This document shows positions 34,374 through 46,148 of a stretch of 64,000 bases of DNA, in pieces. Made by a program: the position numbers and the translations under genes. The stretch comes from Pirellula staleyi DSM 6068 (GTDB lineage Bacteria > Planctomycetota > Planctomycetia > Pirellulales > Pirellulaceae), in assembly GCA_945875845.1 (NCBI GenBank), contig CAMCMB010000007.1, forward strand, positions 78,807 to 142,806, in the 5' to 3' direction. A model generated the notes under the pieces. That model saw nothing but the letters and a program-made list of their open reading frames with translations, did not search any database and was not told where the DNA came from. The stretch's first letter is position 1. Each line of letters starts with the position of its first letter.

Positions 34374-37300
34374 GCCAATCTGGTACCGATCACCAAAAAC
34401 GCTACTTTCGTAGCATGGACGAATTGCAACAAACCCCTGAGTTTGAGCATTTCTTGACTCGTGAGTTTCCACAAGCTGCGTCGGAATTCCCTGAGGGGGT
34501 CTCACGTCGGCGTTGGCTTCAAATGATGAGTGCTTCGCTCGCTTTGGGCGGTTTAGCGGGTTGCCGTTACAACCGCGAAGAGGTTGCTGCGTTCGTCGTT
34601 CGCCCGGAAGGTCGCATTCCAGGTCTCCCCGAGTATTTCGCAACCAATTTCGAATGGGCTGGGCGGGCCGTTCATGCCTTGGTGACCAACCTCGAAGGGC
34701 GCCCAGTCAAGGTGGATGGCAACGCGGATCACCCCGCGTACTCCAAAAGCCAGCCAACTGAGTTTAAACCCAACGCCAAGCTGCGGTCTGCTGGAACTGA
34801 CGCGATCACCCAGGCCTCGATCTTGTCGCTCTACGATCAGGATCGAATTGCGGGTGTTTTGAATCGCAAATCGGCAGGACAAGCCCCAGAACGCTACACC
34901 AAAGTTGACAAAAAAGGGGATCCAGATGATCGAAAGAATGCACTAGCGAGCTGGGACGCTTTTTCAAGTTATGTTGTCGCTCAACGAGCTGCAATTGCTG
35001 CGTCCGAAGGGGCTGGACTTGCCATTCTGTTCGAGCCGAGCCGAAGTCCTTCGTTTCGACGCGTGCTAGCGGAAGTCAAAAAGAAGTATCCAAAAGTAAC
35101 TTTGGTTCGCTATGAATCGATCTTCAGCGGCAAAGTCGCTGGGGCAATCGACGCTGCTGGGGCGGGTAAGGCTTCCATGGTTTACGATCTGGATTCTGCC
35201 AAAGTAATCGTTTCGCTTGATGCAGACTTGCTTGGTTCAGATGCGAACGCCGTCCATTACTCCCGACAGTTCACGAACCATCGTTCGCCAACCGGCCCCT
35301 GGATGAATCGTTTGTATTGCGTCGAAGCTCAGTACTCGATCACGGGTTCCTCGGCCGATTTCCGTTTGGCTCTTCAATCGTCGCAGATTCCAATCCTTCT
35401 TCGAAAAATCGAGGAAGCGATCGACGCCGAGAAGTCCGTTGCCGACGTAGAAGAACAAGTTCCATACAACAAGTTAAGCGACGAGGACAAGGTGCAGCGG
35501 GTGATCGATGCGATCGCTACGGATTTGCTGGCCAACAAGGGCACCGGGTTGCTAGCGGTCGGATCGCATCACGAACAGAGTACGCAACTTGCTGCCATTC
35601 GAATCAATGCAAAGTTAGGTAACGTTGGAAAGACGTTGAAGCTTTACGACATACCCAACGAACTTGCGGACCTGGAGTCGATCAAGCTAAACGATTTTGT
35701 TGCGAATCACAAAGAATTTAAGTCCCTTTGGATTTTGCCTCCCAACCCCGTTTTTAGCGTGGCCGGAGATATTGCATTGTCGGATGCGATTGCGGCCATC
35801 GGCGATGTTGTTTATTTGTCGAACTATGACGACGAAACGGCTGAATATTGTGCTTGGACGGTCCCGTCAACACATCCGTTCGAGGCTTGGGGCGATGTTC
35901 GGGCCGCAGATGGCGTTTACAGCATCGGTCAACCGATGATTTCGCCCCTGTTGGTTGGCAGCAAGTCACCCATCGAATTCCTGTCAATTATGGCCGATTT
36001 GCCGGAAATTGACGGTGAGAAAATTGTCATGGAGTCCGCAAAACAAGTGTTGGGTGGAACGCTCAGTGATCGTCAATGGAAGGAAGCCCTTCATATTGGT
36101 TTCATGGCGGGTACCGAATCCAAGGAGTTTACGGGCGAGCTCAAGTCACAAGCGAAGTCCCTCAGTGGTGGTGGCTTGACGACAAATCCGAATGAGTTGC
36201 CCGATGGTGAGATTCGGCTGGAGCTGGACCCATCCGATTTAGAAGTCGTTTTGCATGCGAGCGAGACGGTATACGACGGGCGGCTTTCGAACAACGGATG
36301 GCTGCAAGAACTGCCGCAATCGATAACCAAGTTGACTTGGGATAACGCAGCGATTTGCAGCATTGGAACGGCACGCAAGCTCGGTTTGGCGCATGGCGAA
36401 CTCGTCTCGCTCAAGCAAGGAGATTCGGACGCGAGGGTGAAACTGCCCGTTTTCATTGTGCCTGGACATGCGGAGGGCTCCTTCACTGTCAATATCGGAT
36501 ACGGTCGGTCCAAAGAAAAGGGTGGCGTCATTGCAGGCGCTGTCGGGACGAACGTCGCGTCGTTTCGGCGTTGGAATCAAGCGTCGATCTACAAAGGGAT
36601 CGAAGCGATCGGAACTAGTGTAGCCTACCCCTTAGCAACAACCCAGGATCACTTCGCTATCCAAGACGAATTGGGGATGCGAGAAATTGCGAACCGAGCT
36701 CCACAGATTGTTCGCGAAGGAACGCTCGATGAATACATCAAAGATGCGAGTTTCACCGGTAAGGTCGTCGAATCGCACTTCGACAACAAGTCGCTTTGGG
36801 CAGAACCCCGAGTGGACGAAAATCACAAATGGGGAATGACGGTCGACTTGAACAAGTGCACCGGATGCAATGCCTGTGTGATTGCCTGCCAATCCGAAAA
36901 CAACGTGCCCATCGTGGGCAAGGAACAAGTGATTCGTGGACGCGAAATGCATTGGTTGCGAATTGATCGCTACTTCCAATGCGATTTTGAAACGACCAAA
37001 GATGGCGGTTCGTTCCGGGATCCAGTAGACCCGACGATTGTCACCCAGCCGATGGCGTGTGCTCATTGCGAGACGGCGCCTTGCGAGGAAGTCTGCCCAG
37101 TTGCAGCGACGGTGCATACCGAAGAAGGCATCAATGCCATGGCCTACAACCGCTGCATCGGAACTCGCTACTGTGGCAACAATTGCCCGTACAAAGTGCG
37201 GCGTTTCAATTACTTTAATTACAACACCGAGTATGGATACTTCTACGGCTGGCAAGATAATCGAGAAAAAGCCTCTCAAAAGCTGCAGTCGCTTGTGTTA

Positions 37301-37699
37301 AATCCAGAAGTCACCGTTCGCGGTCGCGGAGTGATGGAAAAGTGTACTTACTGTATTCAACGAGTACAGAACGGCAAAATCCAGTCTCGCACCAAGGGCG
37401 ATGGTCGACTTCACGACGGCGATGTTCGAACGGCTTGCCAGGATGCTTGCCCGAGTCAGGCAATTATCTTTGGTGACTTGAACGACAAGACGAGTCGAGT
37501 TTTTCAATCGCAAAATGATTCGCGAGCCTACGCAGTTCTTGAGGAACTGAACATCAAGCCTCGCACGCTCTATCTATCCCGCATTCGCAACGTTCCAAAG
37601 CGATTGCTTACTGCCACACAAATAAATCCAAAGCGCCCCGGTGGACATCACGGGGGAGAACATTCTCATGAATCGGGTGAACATGGCCACGGTAGCTAG
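34370..37699 (+). CDS. actB: Alternative complex III Fe-S subunit, ActB (fused B1-B2)
   Basis: The 1109-residue product begins with a Tat-variant leader, [20 protein letters not shown], followed by Cys (CRYN). Residues about 75-800 form a molybdopterin-oxidoreductase-like domain that in ACIII carries no Mo cofactor. Residues about 820-1045 are a ferredoxin-like domain with [46 protein letters not shown] and [10 protein letters not shown]...CQDACPSQA, enough Cys for four clusters. The tail, [19 protein letters not shown], is His-rich. ActB passes electrons from quinol to the ActA/ActE haems. The 3' end overlaps actC by about 30 bases. Confidence 0.93.
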   Translation: MSQSGTDHQKRYFRSMDELQQTPEFEHFLTREFPQAASEFPEGVSRRRWLQMMSASLALGGLAGCRYNREEVAAFVVRPEGRIPGLPEYFATNFEWAGRAVHALVTNLEGRPVKVDGNADHPAYSKSQPTEFKPNAKLRSAGTDAITQASILSLYDQDRIAGVLNRKSAGQAPERYTKVDKKGDPDDRKNALASWDAFSSYVVAQRAAIAASEGAGLAILFEPSRSPSFRRVLAEVKKKYPKVTLVRYESIFSGKVAGAIDAAGAGKASMVYDLDSAKVIVSLDADLLGSDANAVHYSRQFTNHRSPTGPWMNRLYCVEAQYSITGSSADFRLALQSSQIPILLRKIEEAIDAEKSVADVEEQVPYNKLSDEDKVQRVIDAIATDLLANKGTGLLAVGSHHEQSTQLAAIRINAKLGNVGKTLKLYDIPNELADLESIKLNDFVANHKEFKSLWILPPNPVFSVAGDIALSDAIAAIGDVVYLSNYDDETAEYCAWTVPSTHPFEAWGDVRAADGVYSIGQPMISPLLVGSKSPIEFLSIMADLPEIDGEKIVMESAKQVLGGTLSDRQWKEALHIGFMAGTESKEFTGELKSQAKSLSGGGLTTNPNELPDGEIRLELDPSDLEVVLHASETVYDGRLSNNGWLQELPQSITKLTWDNAAICSIGTARKLGLAHGELVSLKQGDSDARVKLPVFIVPGHAEGSFTVNIGYGRSKEKGGVIAGAVGTNVASFRRWNQASIYKGIEAIGTSVAYPLATTQDHFAIQDELGMREIANRAPQIVREGTLDEYIKDASFTGKVVESHFDNKSLWAEPRVDENHKWGMTVDLNKCTGCNACVIACQSENNVPIVGKEQVIRGREMHWLRIDRYFQCDFETTKDGGSFRDPVDPTIVTQPMACAHCETAPCEEVCPVAATVHTEEGINAMAYNRCIGTRYCGNNCPYKVRRFNYFNYNTEYGYFYGWQDNREKASQKLQSLVLNPEVTVRGRGVMEKCTYCIQRVQNGKIQSRTKGDGRLHDGDVRTACQDACPSQAIIFGDLNDKTSRVFQSQNDSRAYAVLEELNIKPRTLYLSRIRNVPKRLLTATQINPKRPGGHHGGEHSHESGEHGHGS

Positions 37700-39119
37700 T
37701 AACTTTAACCCTCGAGAAATCGACAACACTGCCGATATTCCTGGCCGTAGAGCCCAACTGGTTACAGGTAATCAGACGTATAGCTCTATCACCAATATGG
37801 TTTGTCGTGTTGCGGAAGATCCTCAGCCATTGCTTTGGTATGTGCTGTTTGGTTTTTCGTCGCTAACAGCCGTCATGTTTCTATCGTTGATAGGTTACTT
37901 GATTTTGAACGGCGTTGGGATCTGGGGAAATATGAACCCGGTCTTTTGGGCTTGGCCGATTGTAAACTTCGTGTTCTGGGTCGGTATCGCTCACGCAGGT
38001 ACTCTCATTTCCGCCATTTTGTTTTTGTTCCGTCAGAACTGGCGAACAAGTATTAACCGCGCTTCCGAGGCGATGACCATCTTTGCGGTGGTTTGCGCCG
38101 GGATTTATCCAGGGATTCACGTGGGTCGAGCGTGGTTGGCGTTCTGGTTGTTGCCTTATCCAAGCTTGAACCTATGGATGTGGCCACAATTCCGCAGTCC
38201 GCTTTTGTGGGACGTTTTCGCGGTCGGGACGTACGCATCGACTTCGTTGGTTTTCTGGTACATGGGAATGATTCCGGACATTGCAACGTATCGCGATCGT
38301 AGCAAATCGCCACTTCGCCGTATGGTCTATGGGCTTCTGTGCCTTGGGTGGACCGGCTCATCGAGGCATTGGTTGGTTTACGAAAAGGCATACACTTTGT
38401 TGGCAGCGTTGGCTGCACCGCTGGTTTTGTCCGTTCATACCGTGGTTAGTTTTGACTTCGCGGTCTCTCAAGTTGCCGGATGGCACACAACTATTTTCCC
38501 GCCGTACTTCGTGGCTGGTGCGATCTTCAGCGGTTTTGCGATGGTGGTAACTTTGCTTGTGCCGTCCCGTGCGATTTACAAGCTCGAGAATTTGATCACC
38601 CTTCGTCACTTGGAAAACATGAATAAAATCATCCTTGCAACGGGCACGCTTGTCGGTCTGGCGTATGCTACTGAGGCATATATTGCTTGGTATAGCATGA
38701 ACCAGTACGAGGGATTTACGTTTCTCAATCGCCAGTTTGGCCCGTATTGGTGGGCGTATTGGACGATGGTTTCCTGCAACGTAATTTCGCCTCAGTTGTT
38801 CTGGTTTAAGAAGCTGCGGACGTCCCTATTCTGGATGGTTGTCATCTGCGTTTTTGTGAACATTGGAATGTGGTTCGAGCGATTCGTCATCACGGTCACT
38901 TCCTTGAGTCGGGATTTCTTGCCAAGCTCATGGGGGTATTTCCGACCGACTATGTACGACGGACTGATGTTGTTCGGCAGCTTTGGAATTTTTATGAGCT
39001 TGTATTTGCTGTTCTGCCGCTTCCTGCCCATCATCGCGATGTCGGAAGTCAAAGGAATCCTTTCCATTGCGAACCACGAAGCACACGCTCATGATGAATC
39101 GCACGGGCAAGCGCATTAA
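37668..39119 (+). CDS. actC: Alternative complex III NrfD-like membrane subunit, ActC
   Basis: The start at 37668 is chosen because GGGGGAG lies nine bases upstream; ATG 37683 is an alternative. The product of about 483 residues is highly hydrophobic, with about ten helices, and matches NrfD/PsrC proteins: [20 protein letters not shown] near residue 90, [20 protein letters not shown], and [20 protein letters not shown] near 265. ActC and ActF hold the quinol site and possible proton channels. The last 15 residues, [15 protein letters not shown], are His-rich. It starts inside actB. Confidence 0.92.
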   Translation: MNRVNMATVASNFNPREIDNTADIPGRRAQLVTGNQTYSSITNMVCRVAEDPQPLLWYVLFGFSSLTAVMFLSLIGYLILNGVGIWGNMNPVFWAWPIVNFVFWVGIAHAGTLISAILFLFRQNWRTSINRASEAMTIFAVVCAGIYPGIHVGRAWLAFWLLPYPSLNLWMWPQFRSPLLWDVFAVGTYASTSLVFWYMGMIPDIATYRDRSKSPLRRMVYGLLCLGWTGSSRHWLVYEKAYTLLAALAAPLVLSVHTVVSFDFAVSQVAGWHTTIFPPYFVAGAIFSGFAMVVTLLVPSRAIYKLENLITLRHLENMNKIILATGTLVGLAYATEAYIAWYSMNQYEGFTFLNRQFGPYWWAYWTMVSCNVISPQLFWFKKLRTSLFWMVVICVFVNIGMWFERFVITVTSLSRDFLPSSWGYFRPTMYDGLMLFGSFGIFMSLYLLFCRFLPIIAMSEVKGILSIANHEAHAHDESHGQAH

Positions 39120-39133
39120 CAACGGATAAAACG

Positions 39134-39157
39134 CGAGCCATCGAAGACAATGGCTCG
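39134..39157. other. Intercistronic hairpin between actC and actDE
   Basis: CGAGCCAT and ATGGCTCG form a perfect 8-bp stem with an eight-base loop in the 89-base gap. No T run follows, so it more likely affects mRNA stability or relative expression than ends transcription. Confidence 0.45.
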
Positions 39158-39208
39158 ATTGAAACACTTTGAAACACCAAGCAAAGCATTCGCAAACCAA
39201 ACAAAACC

Positions 39209-40639
39209 ATGAGTGAGCACAAGCCACGCAAGTCCAACGAAGTAAAGATGCCCAAGGCTTTCGGCTGGATGGCTGAGTATGCAGACGAACAGAACTTGCT
39301 CGTTGCGGCTCGCAAAGTGCGAGACTCAGGCTACACGCAGACGGACGCGTTTACGCCGTTTCCGGTACACGGCATCGATGAAGCTCTGGGAATCAAGCCA
39401 ACCATTTTGCCATTCATCGTGCTTTGTGCTGGGTTTACCGGCCTGATCACGGCTTTGCTGATGCAGTGGTGGACCAATGGAGTCGATTACAAATACATAA
39501 TTTCGGGAAAGCCGTTCGGTATCACGCCAGCGTCGATCCCGGTGGCCTTTGAATTGACCATTTTGTTCTCCGCCTTCACAACGTTTTTGGGAATGATTTT
39601 CCTAAATAAACTGCCGCGATTCAGCAATCCCGTCTTCACGAATCCCAGGTTCGATCGAGCTACTGATGATCGCTTTTTCTTGTACGTAAATGCGGCAGAC
39701 AAGTACTACAATCGCGAGTCTGTTAAGGAACTGTTGGCGGGCACCCACCCAGATTCGCTCGACGAAGTCTTGGATGATAGCACACCAAGCACCTTGCCTC
39801 GCCCAATCGTACTTGGTGCATTGCTGCTAGTTCTGACCGGCTTGATACCAGCCATGATTGTGTTGAACATGCGAGCCAGTTTCAGCACTTTGCCTAGGCT
39901 GCACGTTTTCTTCGACATGGACTTCCAGCCTAAGAAGAAAGCGCAACAGACCACCACGGTTTTCGCGGACGGTCGATCGATGCGACCCCAAGTCAAGGGA
40001 ACGGTCGGTCGAGGCCAGTTGACTGAGCAAGATCCATTTTACCTGGGCTACGATCCATCGAAACTGTCGGCGGACGATGCATTCACCAATGTGAAGTATG
40101 TCTCGGCCAATGCGAGCCAAGATCCAGCCTCGAAAGACCCAGCGAGCACCGCTGTCCCAGCAACACCCGCTCAGACGGCACCCCCTCAGGGCGCAGCGAC
40201 ACCGGCCCCGGTTTTGAACCTGCCATGGGTAGACAAGTTGCCTGCAAGCATCGTGGAAGAAGGCAACATTGAAGCCAACATGAAACTGGGTAAGCTCAAG
40301 TTTGAAACGTACTGCGCAGCCTGTCATGGTTATGGAGGATTTGGAGATGGGTTGGTTCACAAACGAGCCGATGCTTTGGCACAAGGGTATTGGTTGCCAC
40401 CGACCTCCATGCACATAGATCGCGTACGAGCTCAACCCGTTGGTCAGATATTCCACACGATTACCAAGGGCCAAGGAAAAATGTCGTCCTACGCATCGTC
40501 CTTGAATCCCGCGGAACGCTGGGCAGTTGTTCTGTATGTGAAAGCACTTCAACGGTCCAGAAATGCAAACATTGAAGACGTTCCAGTCGATTCGAGATCG
40601 GCACTAGACAACGAACTCAACGCCGAACCGACAAAGTAG
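39209..40639 (+). CDS. Alternative complex III fused ActD-ActE
   Basis: The first 200 residues of this 476-residue product are a DUF3341/ActD domain: FGWMAEYADEQNLLVAARKV, TPFPVHGIDEALGIKPTILP and two membrane helices. Then comes a third helix (PIVLGALLLVLTGLIPAMIV) and an ActE-like cytochrome part with the haem site CAACHG near residue 368, preceded by KLGKLKFETY and followed by a Met-containing segment KGQGKMSSYASSLNPAERWA that probably supplies the sixth ligand. An Ala/Pro-rich linker (about 290-335) joins the helix to the haem domain. In the classical six-gene operon actD and actE are separate; here one frame covers both without a stop. The product should be anchored by three helices with its haem in the periplasm. 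Confidence 0.9.
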   Translation: MSEHKPRKSNEVKMPKAFGWMAEYADEQNLLVAARKVRDSGYTQTDAFTPFPVHGIDEALGIKPTILPFIVLCAGFTGLITALLMQWWTNGVDYKYIISGKPFGITPASIPVAFELTILFSAFTTFLGMIFLNKLPRFSNPVFTNPRFDRATDDRFFLYVNAADKYYNRESVKELLAGTHPDSLDEVLDDSTPSTLPRPIVLGALLLVLTGLIPAMIVLNMRASFSTLPRLHVFFDMDFQPKKKAQQTTTVFADGRSMRPQVKGTVGRGQLTEQDPFYLGYDPSKLSADDAFTNVKYVSANASQDPASKDPASTAVPATPAQTAPPQGAATPAPVLNLPWVDKLPASIVEEGNIEANMKLGKLKFETYCAACHGYGGFGDGLVHKRADALAQGYWLPPTSMHIDRVRAQPVGQIFHTITKGQGKMSSYASSLNPAERWAVVLYVKALQRSRNANIEDVPVDSRSALDNELNAEPTK

Positions 40640-40712
40640 GTCGGTGGGTTGGAATCGGAATAAGTCGAATTGAAACAAAACCATTGGTAACTAGCGGCTG
40701 CAAAAAAGCGAA

Positions 40713-41954
40713 ATGAACCTGAACTACGAAAAAGCCTCAATTGAATTACCAGCATCCTGGAAGGCGCTGACGCCAGTCTTGGCGTTCGCGGGTGTGTCGT
40801 GCCTGATTGTCGGCGCGTTTTGTTTTCTTTTCCTTGCTCCTTCGGTGGAAGGGGACAAAACGCTCGCGTTTAGGTATTTGACGCATTCGTATTTGGCCAA
40901 TTTCATTTACATTTTGACGTTTGCGATAGGGGCATTGTTCTTCATCTTGATTCAGTTTTTGACTCGAGCTGGTTGGAGTTCCTCCATCCGACGCTTGGCT
41001 GAGATCATGATGATGATGATTCCGTACCTTTCCGTACTGTTTGTTCCCGTCCTCGCGTTGTTGTTTGTGAACAGTGCTGAACTGTACGAGTGGAATGCAA
41101 AAGAAGCACCCAATAGCGTCATCGCAGCCAAAACGAAGGTCTTTTTGTTCAAAGAGTTTTTCGCGATTCGTTCCGTCCTTTATTTTGCGATTTGGACGAT
41201 GATTGCAACTTGGTTTTTCCGAATCAGCCGGGCTCAGGATGAGTCGGGTGACACCGATTTGTCATTGGTCCGTCAAAAATGGGCCGGTCCGATGATCATG
41301 TTGTTCGCATTGACTCTGTCGTTCGCGGCTTTTGATTGGGTGATGAGTATCGACGCGGATTGGTATAGCACCATTTTTGGTGTTTACCTGTTTGCGGGAA
41401 GCATGATGGCATTCTTTGGGATGATGGTGATTATCAGTATTTCCTTGCAGAATGCAGGCAAGATGCAGAAATGGATCACGGTCGAACATTTCCACGACAT
41501 GGGCAAGTTTATGTTTGGCTTTGTGATGTTTTGGTCTTACATTGCATTTTCGCAGCTCGTCCTGATTTGGTACGCCAACATTCCGGAAGAAACGTTTTGG
41601 TACGACGTTCGATTGAAGGATAATTGGCAGTATCTTTCTTATGGTTTAATCGCATTTCACTTTGCCATTCCTTTTTTGGGCCTGATCAGTCGTCACGTTC
41701 GACGGCACCGAACCGGACTATTGTTCTGGTCGATTTGGATTTTGGTGGCACACTGGTTAGATATGACGTTTTTGATTTTGCCGAACGCTGGACCCGCGAC
41801 AACCTTTCCGTTGATTGGTCACCTATTTGGCGGCGTCGGTATGCTTTGTATTTTTGCGGCATTGTTCATACTTCGCGCTTCGGGTGTACCGTTGGTTGCA
41901 ATGCGAGATCCTCGTTTACCTGAAGCGATGAAGTATGCGAATCCAATCCTCTAG
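40713..41954 (+). CDS. actF: Alternative complex III NrfD-like membrane subunit, ActF
   Basis: The 413-residue product has about ten helices and matches ActF: TPVLAFAGVSCLIVGAFCFL, FIYILTFAIGALFFILIQFL, then RAGWSSSIRRLAEIMMMMIP, FAAFDWVMSIDADWYSTIFG and FAGSMMAFFGMMVIISISLQ. It pairs with ActC in the membrane core. The gap from actDE is 73 bases. Confidence 0.92.
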   Translation: MNLNYEKASIELPASWKALTPVLAFAGVSCLIVGAFCFLFLAPSVEGDKTLAFRYLTHSYLANFIYILTFAIGALFFILIQFLTRAGWSSSIRRLAEIMMMMIPYLSVLFVPVLALLFVNSAELYEWNAKEAPNSVIAAKTKVFLFKEFFAIRSVLYFAIWTMIATWFFRISRAQDESGDTDLSLVRQKWAGPMIMLFALTLSFAAFDWVMSIDADWYSTIFGVYLFAGSMMAFFGMMVIISISLQNAGKMQKWITVEHFHDMGKFMFGFVMFWSYIAFSQLVLIWYANIPEETFWYDVRLKDNWQYLSYGLIAFHFAIPFLGLISRHVRRHRTGLLFWSIWILVAHWLDMTFLILPNAGPATTFPLIGHLFGGVGMLCIFAALFILRASGVPLVAMRDPRLPEAMKYANPIL

Positions 41955-42001
41955 TAGTCCATTCCAGGGGCAACTTTTCATCCGGTTTACTTGAAAAAAT
42001 C

Positions 42002-42373
42002 ATGGCACGATACGACGATTTAAATACCAAAATGATTGCCTATGCGGCCGTGCTGAGCATCGTCGTCTTGGTCATCATTTTGCAAGGAACGCAGGCTCTT
42101 TGCTACAACATGGTGAATTCTGTGGTTTCCGTAAAGGAAAGCAACAAATCTGATCAAGCGTTGGTCAAGAAGAGTGAACAGTTGAGTGCACTTAACGGTT
42201 TTAAGAGTGCCTTGGTCATCGATGAAGCAGCGGAGCCCCCCAAGAAGGGCGAACAGCAAGCGATGAAAAAGGTGATCCGGATCCCGATTGAAGAGGCTCA
42301 AAAATTGTTGATCCGCGAGTTGGCGATCGCAAGTCCTGACTCAGGGAATACGACTCCTGACTCAGGGAAATAG
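42002..42373 (+). CDS. Small membrane protein of the act-cta operon
   Basis: The 123-residue product has one helix (IAYAAVLSIVVLVIILQGTQ) followed by a soluble, charged part ending in the near-repeat SPDSGNTTPDSGK. The position between actF and sco, 47 bases after actF, suggests an accessory or assembly role. I do not recognise the family. Confidence 0.7.
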   Translation: MARYDDLNTKMIAYAAVLSIVVLVIILQGTQALCYNMVNSVVSVKESNKSDQALVKKSEQLSALNGFKSALVIDEAAEPPKKGEQQAMKKVIRIPIEEAQKLLIRELAIASPDSGNTTPDSGK

Positions 42374-42431
42374 ACGGCTCTCAAAATAGACTGACGAACG
42401 CAGAGATGCGTTCACACCCATACCGAATCCA

Positions 42432-43280
42432 ATGACACCTGTATTCACGAAACTAGTTGAAATCCTTTTGGCAGCCCTTGTTTGCCTGTCAGCGGTTTCG
42501 TGTGCTTTCGCCAGCGATGATGCGGTTCCAGAGCGACTCAGCGGCGTCTCGATCGATGAGATGCTGGATGCGGAGATTCCGCTGGATACCAAATTCATGG
42601 ATGAGCGTGGCGGTCAGACGAGCTTTGGTGATCTGTTGAAAGATGGACTGCCGTTGCTCTTGACGTTGAATTATAGCGACTGCCCGGGACTTTGTGTTGC
42701 TCAATTGAATGGGTTGACCAAAGGCATCAACGATATTGGGTCACTTGATTTGGGGAAGGATTTTAAAATGGTTTCCCTGAGCATCAATCCCCGGGAACAA
42801 CAAGAGCGAGCGGCATCCACCAAGAAGAAATACTCCGAAGGTCTTGCGGATCACCACAACGCAAAGGGTTGGAGTTTCCTGATTGGGAACGAAGCGGACA
42901 TACAAAAGGTATCCGAAGCAGTCGGATTCAACTATACGTACGATGCAAAGCACAATCGGTACAATCATGCCGCCGCAGCCATTTTGGTATCGCCGAAAGG
43001 GCATGTAACGAGGTACCTGTACGAGGTAGGTTTCACGGGGGAAACGCTCAAAATGGCGTTGGTGGAAGCAGGTCAGGGAAAAATCGGCAGCAGTTTAGAT
43101 GCTTTTGTCCTTTGGTGTTATCACTACGATGCGAATGAAAACCGATATTCTGCCAGCGCGAGGACGATCCTATCGATCGCGGCTGGCTTGTTTTTGACAA
43201 TAGGTGTTGCTGCCTCGCTCCCATTTTGGCTTTCACGCAGACGAGCGGCAACCGCCATGGTCCATGTGCCAAACACTTAG
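42432..43280 (+). CDS. SCO1/SenC-family copper chaperone
   Basis: The 282-residue product has a signal peptide (LLAALVCLSAVSCAFA) and a thioredoxin-like SCO domain with the copper motif CPGLC in LLTLNYSDCPGLCVAQLNGL, and the distal His in NHAAAAILVSPKGHVTRYLY. Unusually, a C-terminal helix (ILSIAAGLFLTIGVAASLPF) follows, so it may be anchored at the C-terminus. SCO proteins deliver Cu to the CuA centre of CtaC, which is the next gene, seven bases on. Confidence 0.9.
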   Translation: MTPVFTKLVEILLAALVCLSAVSCAFASDDAVPERLSGVSIDEMLDAEIPLDTKFMDERGGQTSFGDLLKDGLPLLLTLNYSDCPGLCVAQLNGLTKGINDIGSLDLGKDFKMVSLSINPREQQERAASTKKKYSEGLADHHNAKGWSFLIGNEADIQKVSEAVGFNYTYDAKHNRYNHAAAAILVSPKGHVTRYLYEVGFTGETLKMALVEAGQGKIGSSLDAFVLWCYHYDANENRYSASARTILSIAAGLFLTIGVAASLPFWLSRRRAATAMVHVPNT

Positions 43281-43286
43281 GACTCA

Positions 43287-44318
43287 ATGAGACGAAACCC
43301 CACAATGATGAACCCTTCGATACAATTTAATCCGATGACACCAACATTTCTGGCAGACGTAAACGAGACATTTTGGTTTCCAAAGCAAGCGTCGACGTTT
43401 GCTCCCAAGATCGATTTTCTTTACGACGCGATCGTATGGATAAGCGTCCTTTTTTTCATTCCCATCGTGATTGCCATGATTTACTTCATGGTCAAGTATC
43501 GTCAGCGGCCGGGATACAAGGGGTCCCCTGAAGCGCTCCACAACACCGTACTCGAAGTAACCTGGAGCGTTGTACCAACCTTCATCGTCGTTTGGATCTT
43601 CTGGGAAGGGATGGTTGGCTATCTCGACATGATGCGACTGCCTGTCGATACTGAGGATGTGAAGGTTACAGCGAAGAAGTGGGTTTGGAGTTTCAAGTAC
43701 AAAAACGGTGCCGAAAGCGATAAACTGTATTTGCAATTAGGTCGCGATTCGAAAATGATCATGCGTTCAGATGACGTTTTGCACAGCTTTTTTATTCCGG
43801 CGTTTCGTGCAAAGCGGGATGTTGTGCCTGGACGCTACAATTACATGTGGTTTCAACCGACGGTGGAGGGCACTTTCGACCTCTTTTGCACCGAATACTG
43901 CGGTGACAATCACAGTGGTATGATCACGAAGGCGATCGTTTTAAACTCAGAGGATTACGAGAAGACCCTGACCGAACTTGCGAAGGAACCAGAAGACATC
44001 GTCGCACGCGGGAAGTGGCTTTATGAGCGAAAAGCTTGTAAGGGCTGTCATTACGCTGGTGCAGAGGGAGCACAGGGACCAGGGCCTTCGTACAATGGTT
44101 CTTGGGGCAAATCGGTACCGCTCGCGGCGGGCGGCGAAGCGACGTTTGACGAGAATTACGTTAGCGAATCCATTTTGAATCCGATTGCAAAAGCCCGAAA
44201 GGGTTACGAAAACGCTTCCGCAATGCCCTCGTATAAGGGACAATTGAAAGAGGATCAAATTGAAGCGTTATGTGCGTTCATCAAATCACTTCAGACAGCC
44301 GAACTTCCTAAAAAGTAG
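43287..44318 (+). CDS. ctaC: Cytochrome c oxidase subunit II with fused cytochrome c (caa3 type)
   Basis: The 343-residue product has two helices ([20 protein letters not shown] and [20 protein letters not shown]), then a cupredoxin domain with His in [13 protein letters not shown] and the CuA motif [13 protein letters not shown] (C-x3-C-x3-H-x2-M). A C-terminal cytochrome c domain has haem site CKGCH near residue 254 and Met in ASAMPSYKG. This is the caa3 layout. The several ATGs at the start leave the exact first codon open. Confidence 0.95.
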   Translation: MRRNPTMMNPSIQFNPMTPTFLADVNETFWFPKQASTFAPKIDFLYDAIVWISVLFFIPIVIAMIYFMVKYRQRPGYKGSPEALHNTVLEVTWSVVPTFIVVWIFWEGMVGYLDMMRLPVDTEDVKVTAKKWVWSFKYKNGAESDKLYLQLGRDSKMIMRSDDVLHSFFIPAFRAKRDVVPGRYNYMWFQPTVEGTFDLFCTEYCGDNHSGMITKAIVLNSEDYEKTLTELAKEPEDIVARGKWLYERKACKGCHYAGAEGAQGPGPSYNGSWGKSVPLAAGGEATFDENYVSESILNPIAKARKGYENASAMPSYKGQLKEDQIEALCAFIKSLQTAELPKK

Positions 44319-44368
44319 TTTGTCGTCGGCCAAATATAGTCAAATTTTCACTGACAGGGAAAAGAATC

Positions 44369-46048
44369 ATGAGTGTTGTTACTAAACCAGTGACAATGCC
44401 AGCCCCAAGTTTCGAGGCGGGCACGGAAGACAATTACCTAACGCATACGACGGGTTTTTTGAGTTGGGCGTTGACACTTGACCACAAGCGGATTGGCTTG
44501 ATGTATTTGGCAGGTGTCATGGCATCTTTCGCTGGCGGCGGCGTTCTTGCCTTGCTGATTCGGCTCCACTTGTGGAATCCGAATATCGACAAGACGCAGG
44601 CTTTGTTTTCCAATCAAGTCTATAACCAGATATTCACCTTGCACGGTGCAATCATGGTTTTCCTGTTCATCATTCCAAGCATACCGGCGGCCCTGGGGAA
44701 TTTTTTACTCCCCATCATGCTTGGGACAAAAGATGTGGCCTTTCCAAGGCTCAACCTTGGTAGTTTTTACCTCTGGATATGCGGCGCAGCCTTCTTTTTG
44801 TTCTCGCTATTCGCGACCGGCTTGGACACCGGATGGACGTTTTACACTCCCTACAGCATCGAGTCGCGTGGGCCTGTTGTGGCTGCGACGATGGGTGTAT
44901 TTGTTCTCGGATTTAGTTCGATTTTCACGGGTTTGAACTTTATCGTAACCATCAACACCATGCGACCGCCCGGCATGACCTGGTTCCGCATGCCGCTCTT
45001 TTTGTGGGCAACTTACGCCACGGCGATCATCCAAGTGCTTGCGACGCCAGTTCTCGGAATCACTGTGCTACTTCTTGCGGCTGAACGCGTTTTGGGGATT
45101 GGAATTTTCGATCCTAAGCTAAATGGCGATCCCGTCACGTTTCAGCATTTTTTCTGGTTCTACTCGCACCCTGCCGTTTACATTATGATTTTGCCCGCCA
45201 TGGGGATCATCAGTGAACTGATGAGCGTCCACAGCCACAAGGGCATTTTCGGGTATCGAATGATTGCTTACAGTTCTGTCGCAATTGCGTTGTTCGGTTT
45301 CCTCGTTTGGGGACACCACATGTTTACCAGCGGTATGGCTGACGTCACGACGATCGTTTTCAGCGCTCTGACGTTTACGGTTTCCATCCCATCTGCGATC
45401 AAAGTCTTTAATTGGATCGGCACGATGTACCAGGGAACTGTTTCTTTGAACACGCCGATGCTATACGCGCTAGCGTTTATTTTCTTGTTCACGATAGGTG
45501 GCTTGACTGGTCTGTTCCTAGGGGCCTTGTCCGTGGACCTGCACTTGCACGACACCTATTTCGTTGTTGCCCACTTCCACTACGTGATGATGGGTGGAAC
45601 ATTGGTTGCGTTCCTTGGAGGGCTTTTCCATTGGTGGCCAAAAATGACCGGCAAAATGTTCAATGATTTTGCAGGAATTGTTTCGGCTGCGATCGTCTTC
45701 GTTGGTTTTAATCTGACCTTCTTGCCACAGTTCGTTCTGGGAACGCGCGGTATGCCTCGTCGTTACGCGAGTTACGTAGAGGAGTTTCAAGATTTGCACC
45801 GGTTATCGACTATAGGTGCTATGATGCTTGGGGCGGGTCTATTAGTGGCTGGTTTGACGCTGTTGCATTCCTTGTTCTACGGCAAGAAGGCTCCGATGAA
45901 TCCTTGGGGCGGTGCGACGCTCGAATGGGAATGCCAGACGCCACCACCTCACGACAATTTCAGCACGCCTCCAACGGTAGGCGACCCATACGATTTTTCG
46001 AATATCGAATACGATCCGAAAACAGGTGGCTACTTCAAGAAGAAGTAG
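44369..46048 (+). CDS. ctaD: Cytochrome c oxidase subunit I
   Basis: The 559-residue product has twelve expected helices. Haem ligands are seen in [12 protein letters not shown] and [17 protein letters not shown], and Cu-B ligands in [16 protein letters not shown] and [11 protein letters not shown]. The helix VI motif is YSHPAVY rather than the GHPEVY form, so the Glu of A1-type enzymes is replaced and the enzyme is A2-type, as in Thermus caa3. The K-channel region is present ([16 protein letters not shown]). AGGGAAAAG upstream is a good ribosome site. Confidence 0.96.
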   Translation: MSVVTKPVTMPAPSFEAGTEDNYLTHTTGFLSWALTLDHKRIGLMYLAGVMASFAGGGVLALLIRLHLWNPNIDKTQALFSNQVYNQIFTLHGAIMVFLFIIPSIPAALGNFLLPIMLGTKDVAFPRLNLGSFYLWICGAAFFLFSLFATGLDTGWTFYTPYSIESRGPVVAATMGVFVLGFSSIFTGLNFIVTINTMRPPGMTWFRMPLFLWATYATAIIQVLATPVLGITVLLLAAERVLGIGIFDPKLNGDPVTFQHFFWFYSHPAVYIMILPAMGIISELMSVHSHKGIFGYRMIAYSSVAIALFGFLVWGHHMFTSGMADVTTIVFSALTFTVSIPSAIKVFNWIGTMYQGTVSLNTPMLYALAFIFLFTIGGLTGLFLGALSVDLHLHDTYFVVAHFHYVMMGGTLVAFLGGLFHWWPKMTGKMFNDFAGIVSAAIVFVGFNLTFLPQFVLGTRGMPRRYASYVEEFQDLHRLSTIGAMMLGAGLLVAGLTLLHSLFYGKKAPMNPWGGATLEWECQTPPPHDNFSTPPTVGDPYDFSNIEYDPKTGGYFKKK

Positions 46049-46148
46049 TAGTAGCCTCAAGACGCAACTTTGCAATCGATGGTTTTGGACTGGTCCTTTT
46101 GGGTCAGTCCAGAGCTTTTTGAACTCCTCAAAACTTACCAATTGAACT

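Noticed and set aside
36632..37279. A 215-codon frame opposite actB
   Set aside because: It is antisense to the conserved ferredoxin region of ActB.
45166..45195. Missing Glu in the CtaD helix VI motif thought to be a damaging mutation
   Set aside because: YSHPAVY is the normal A2-type form, so the enzyme should be active.
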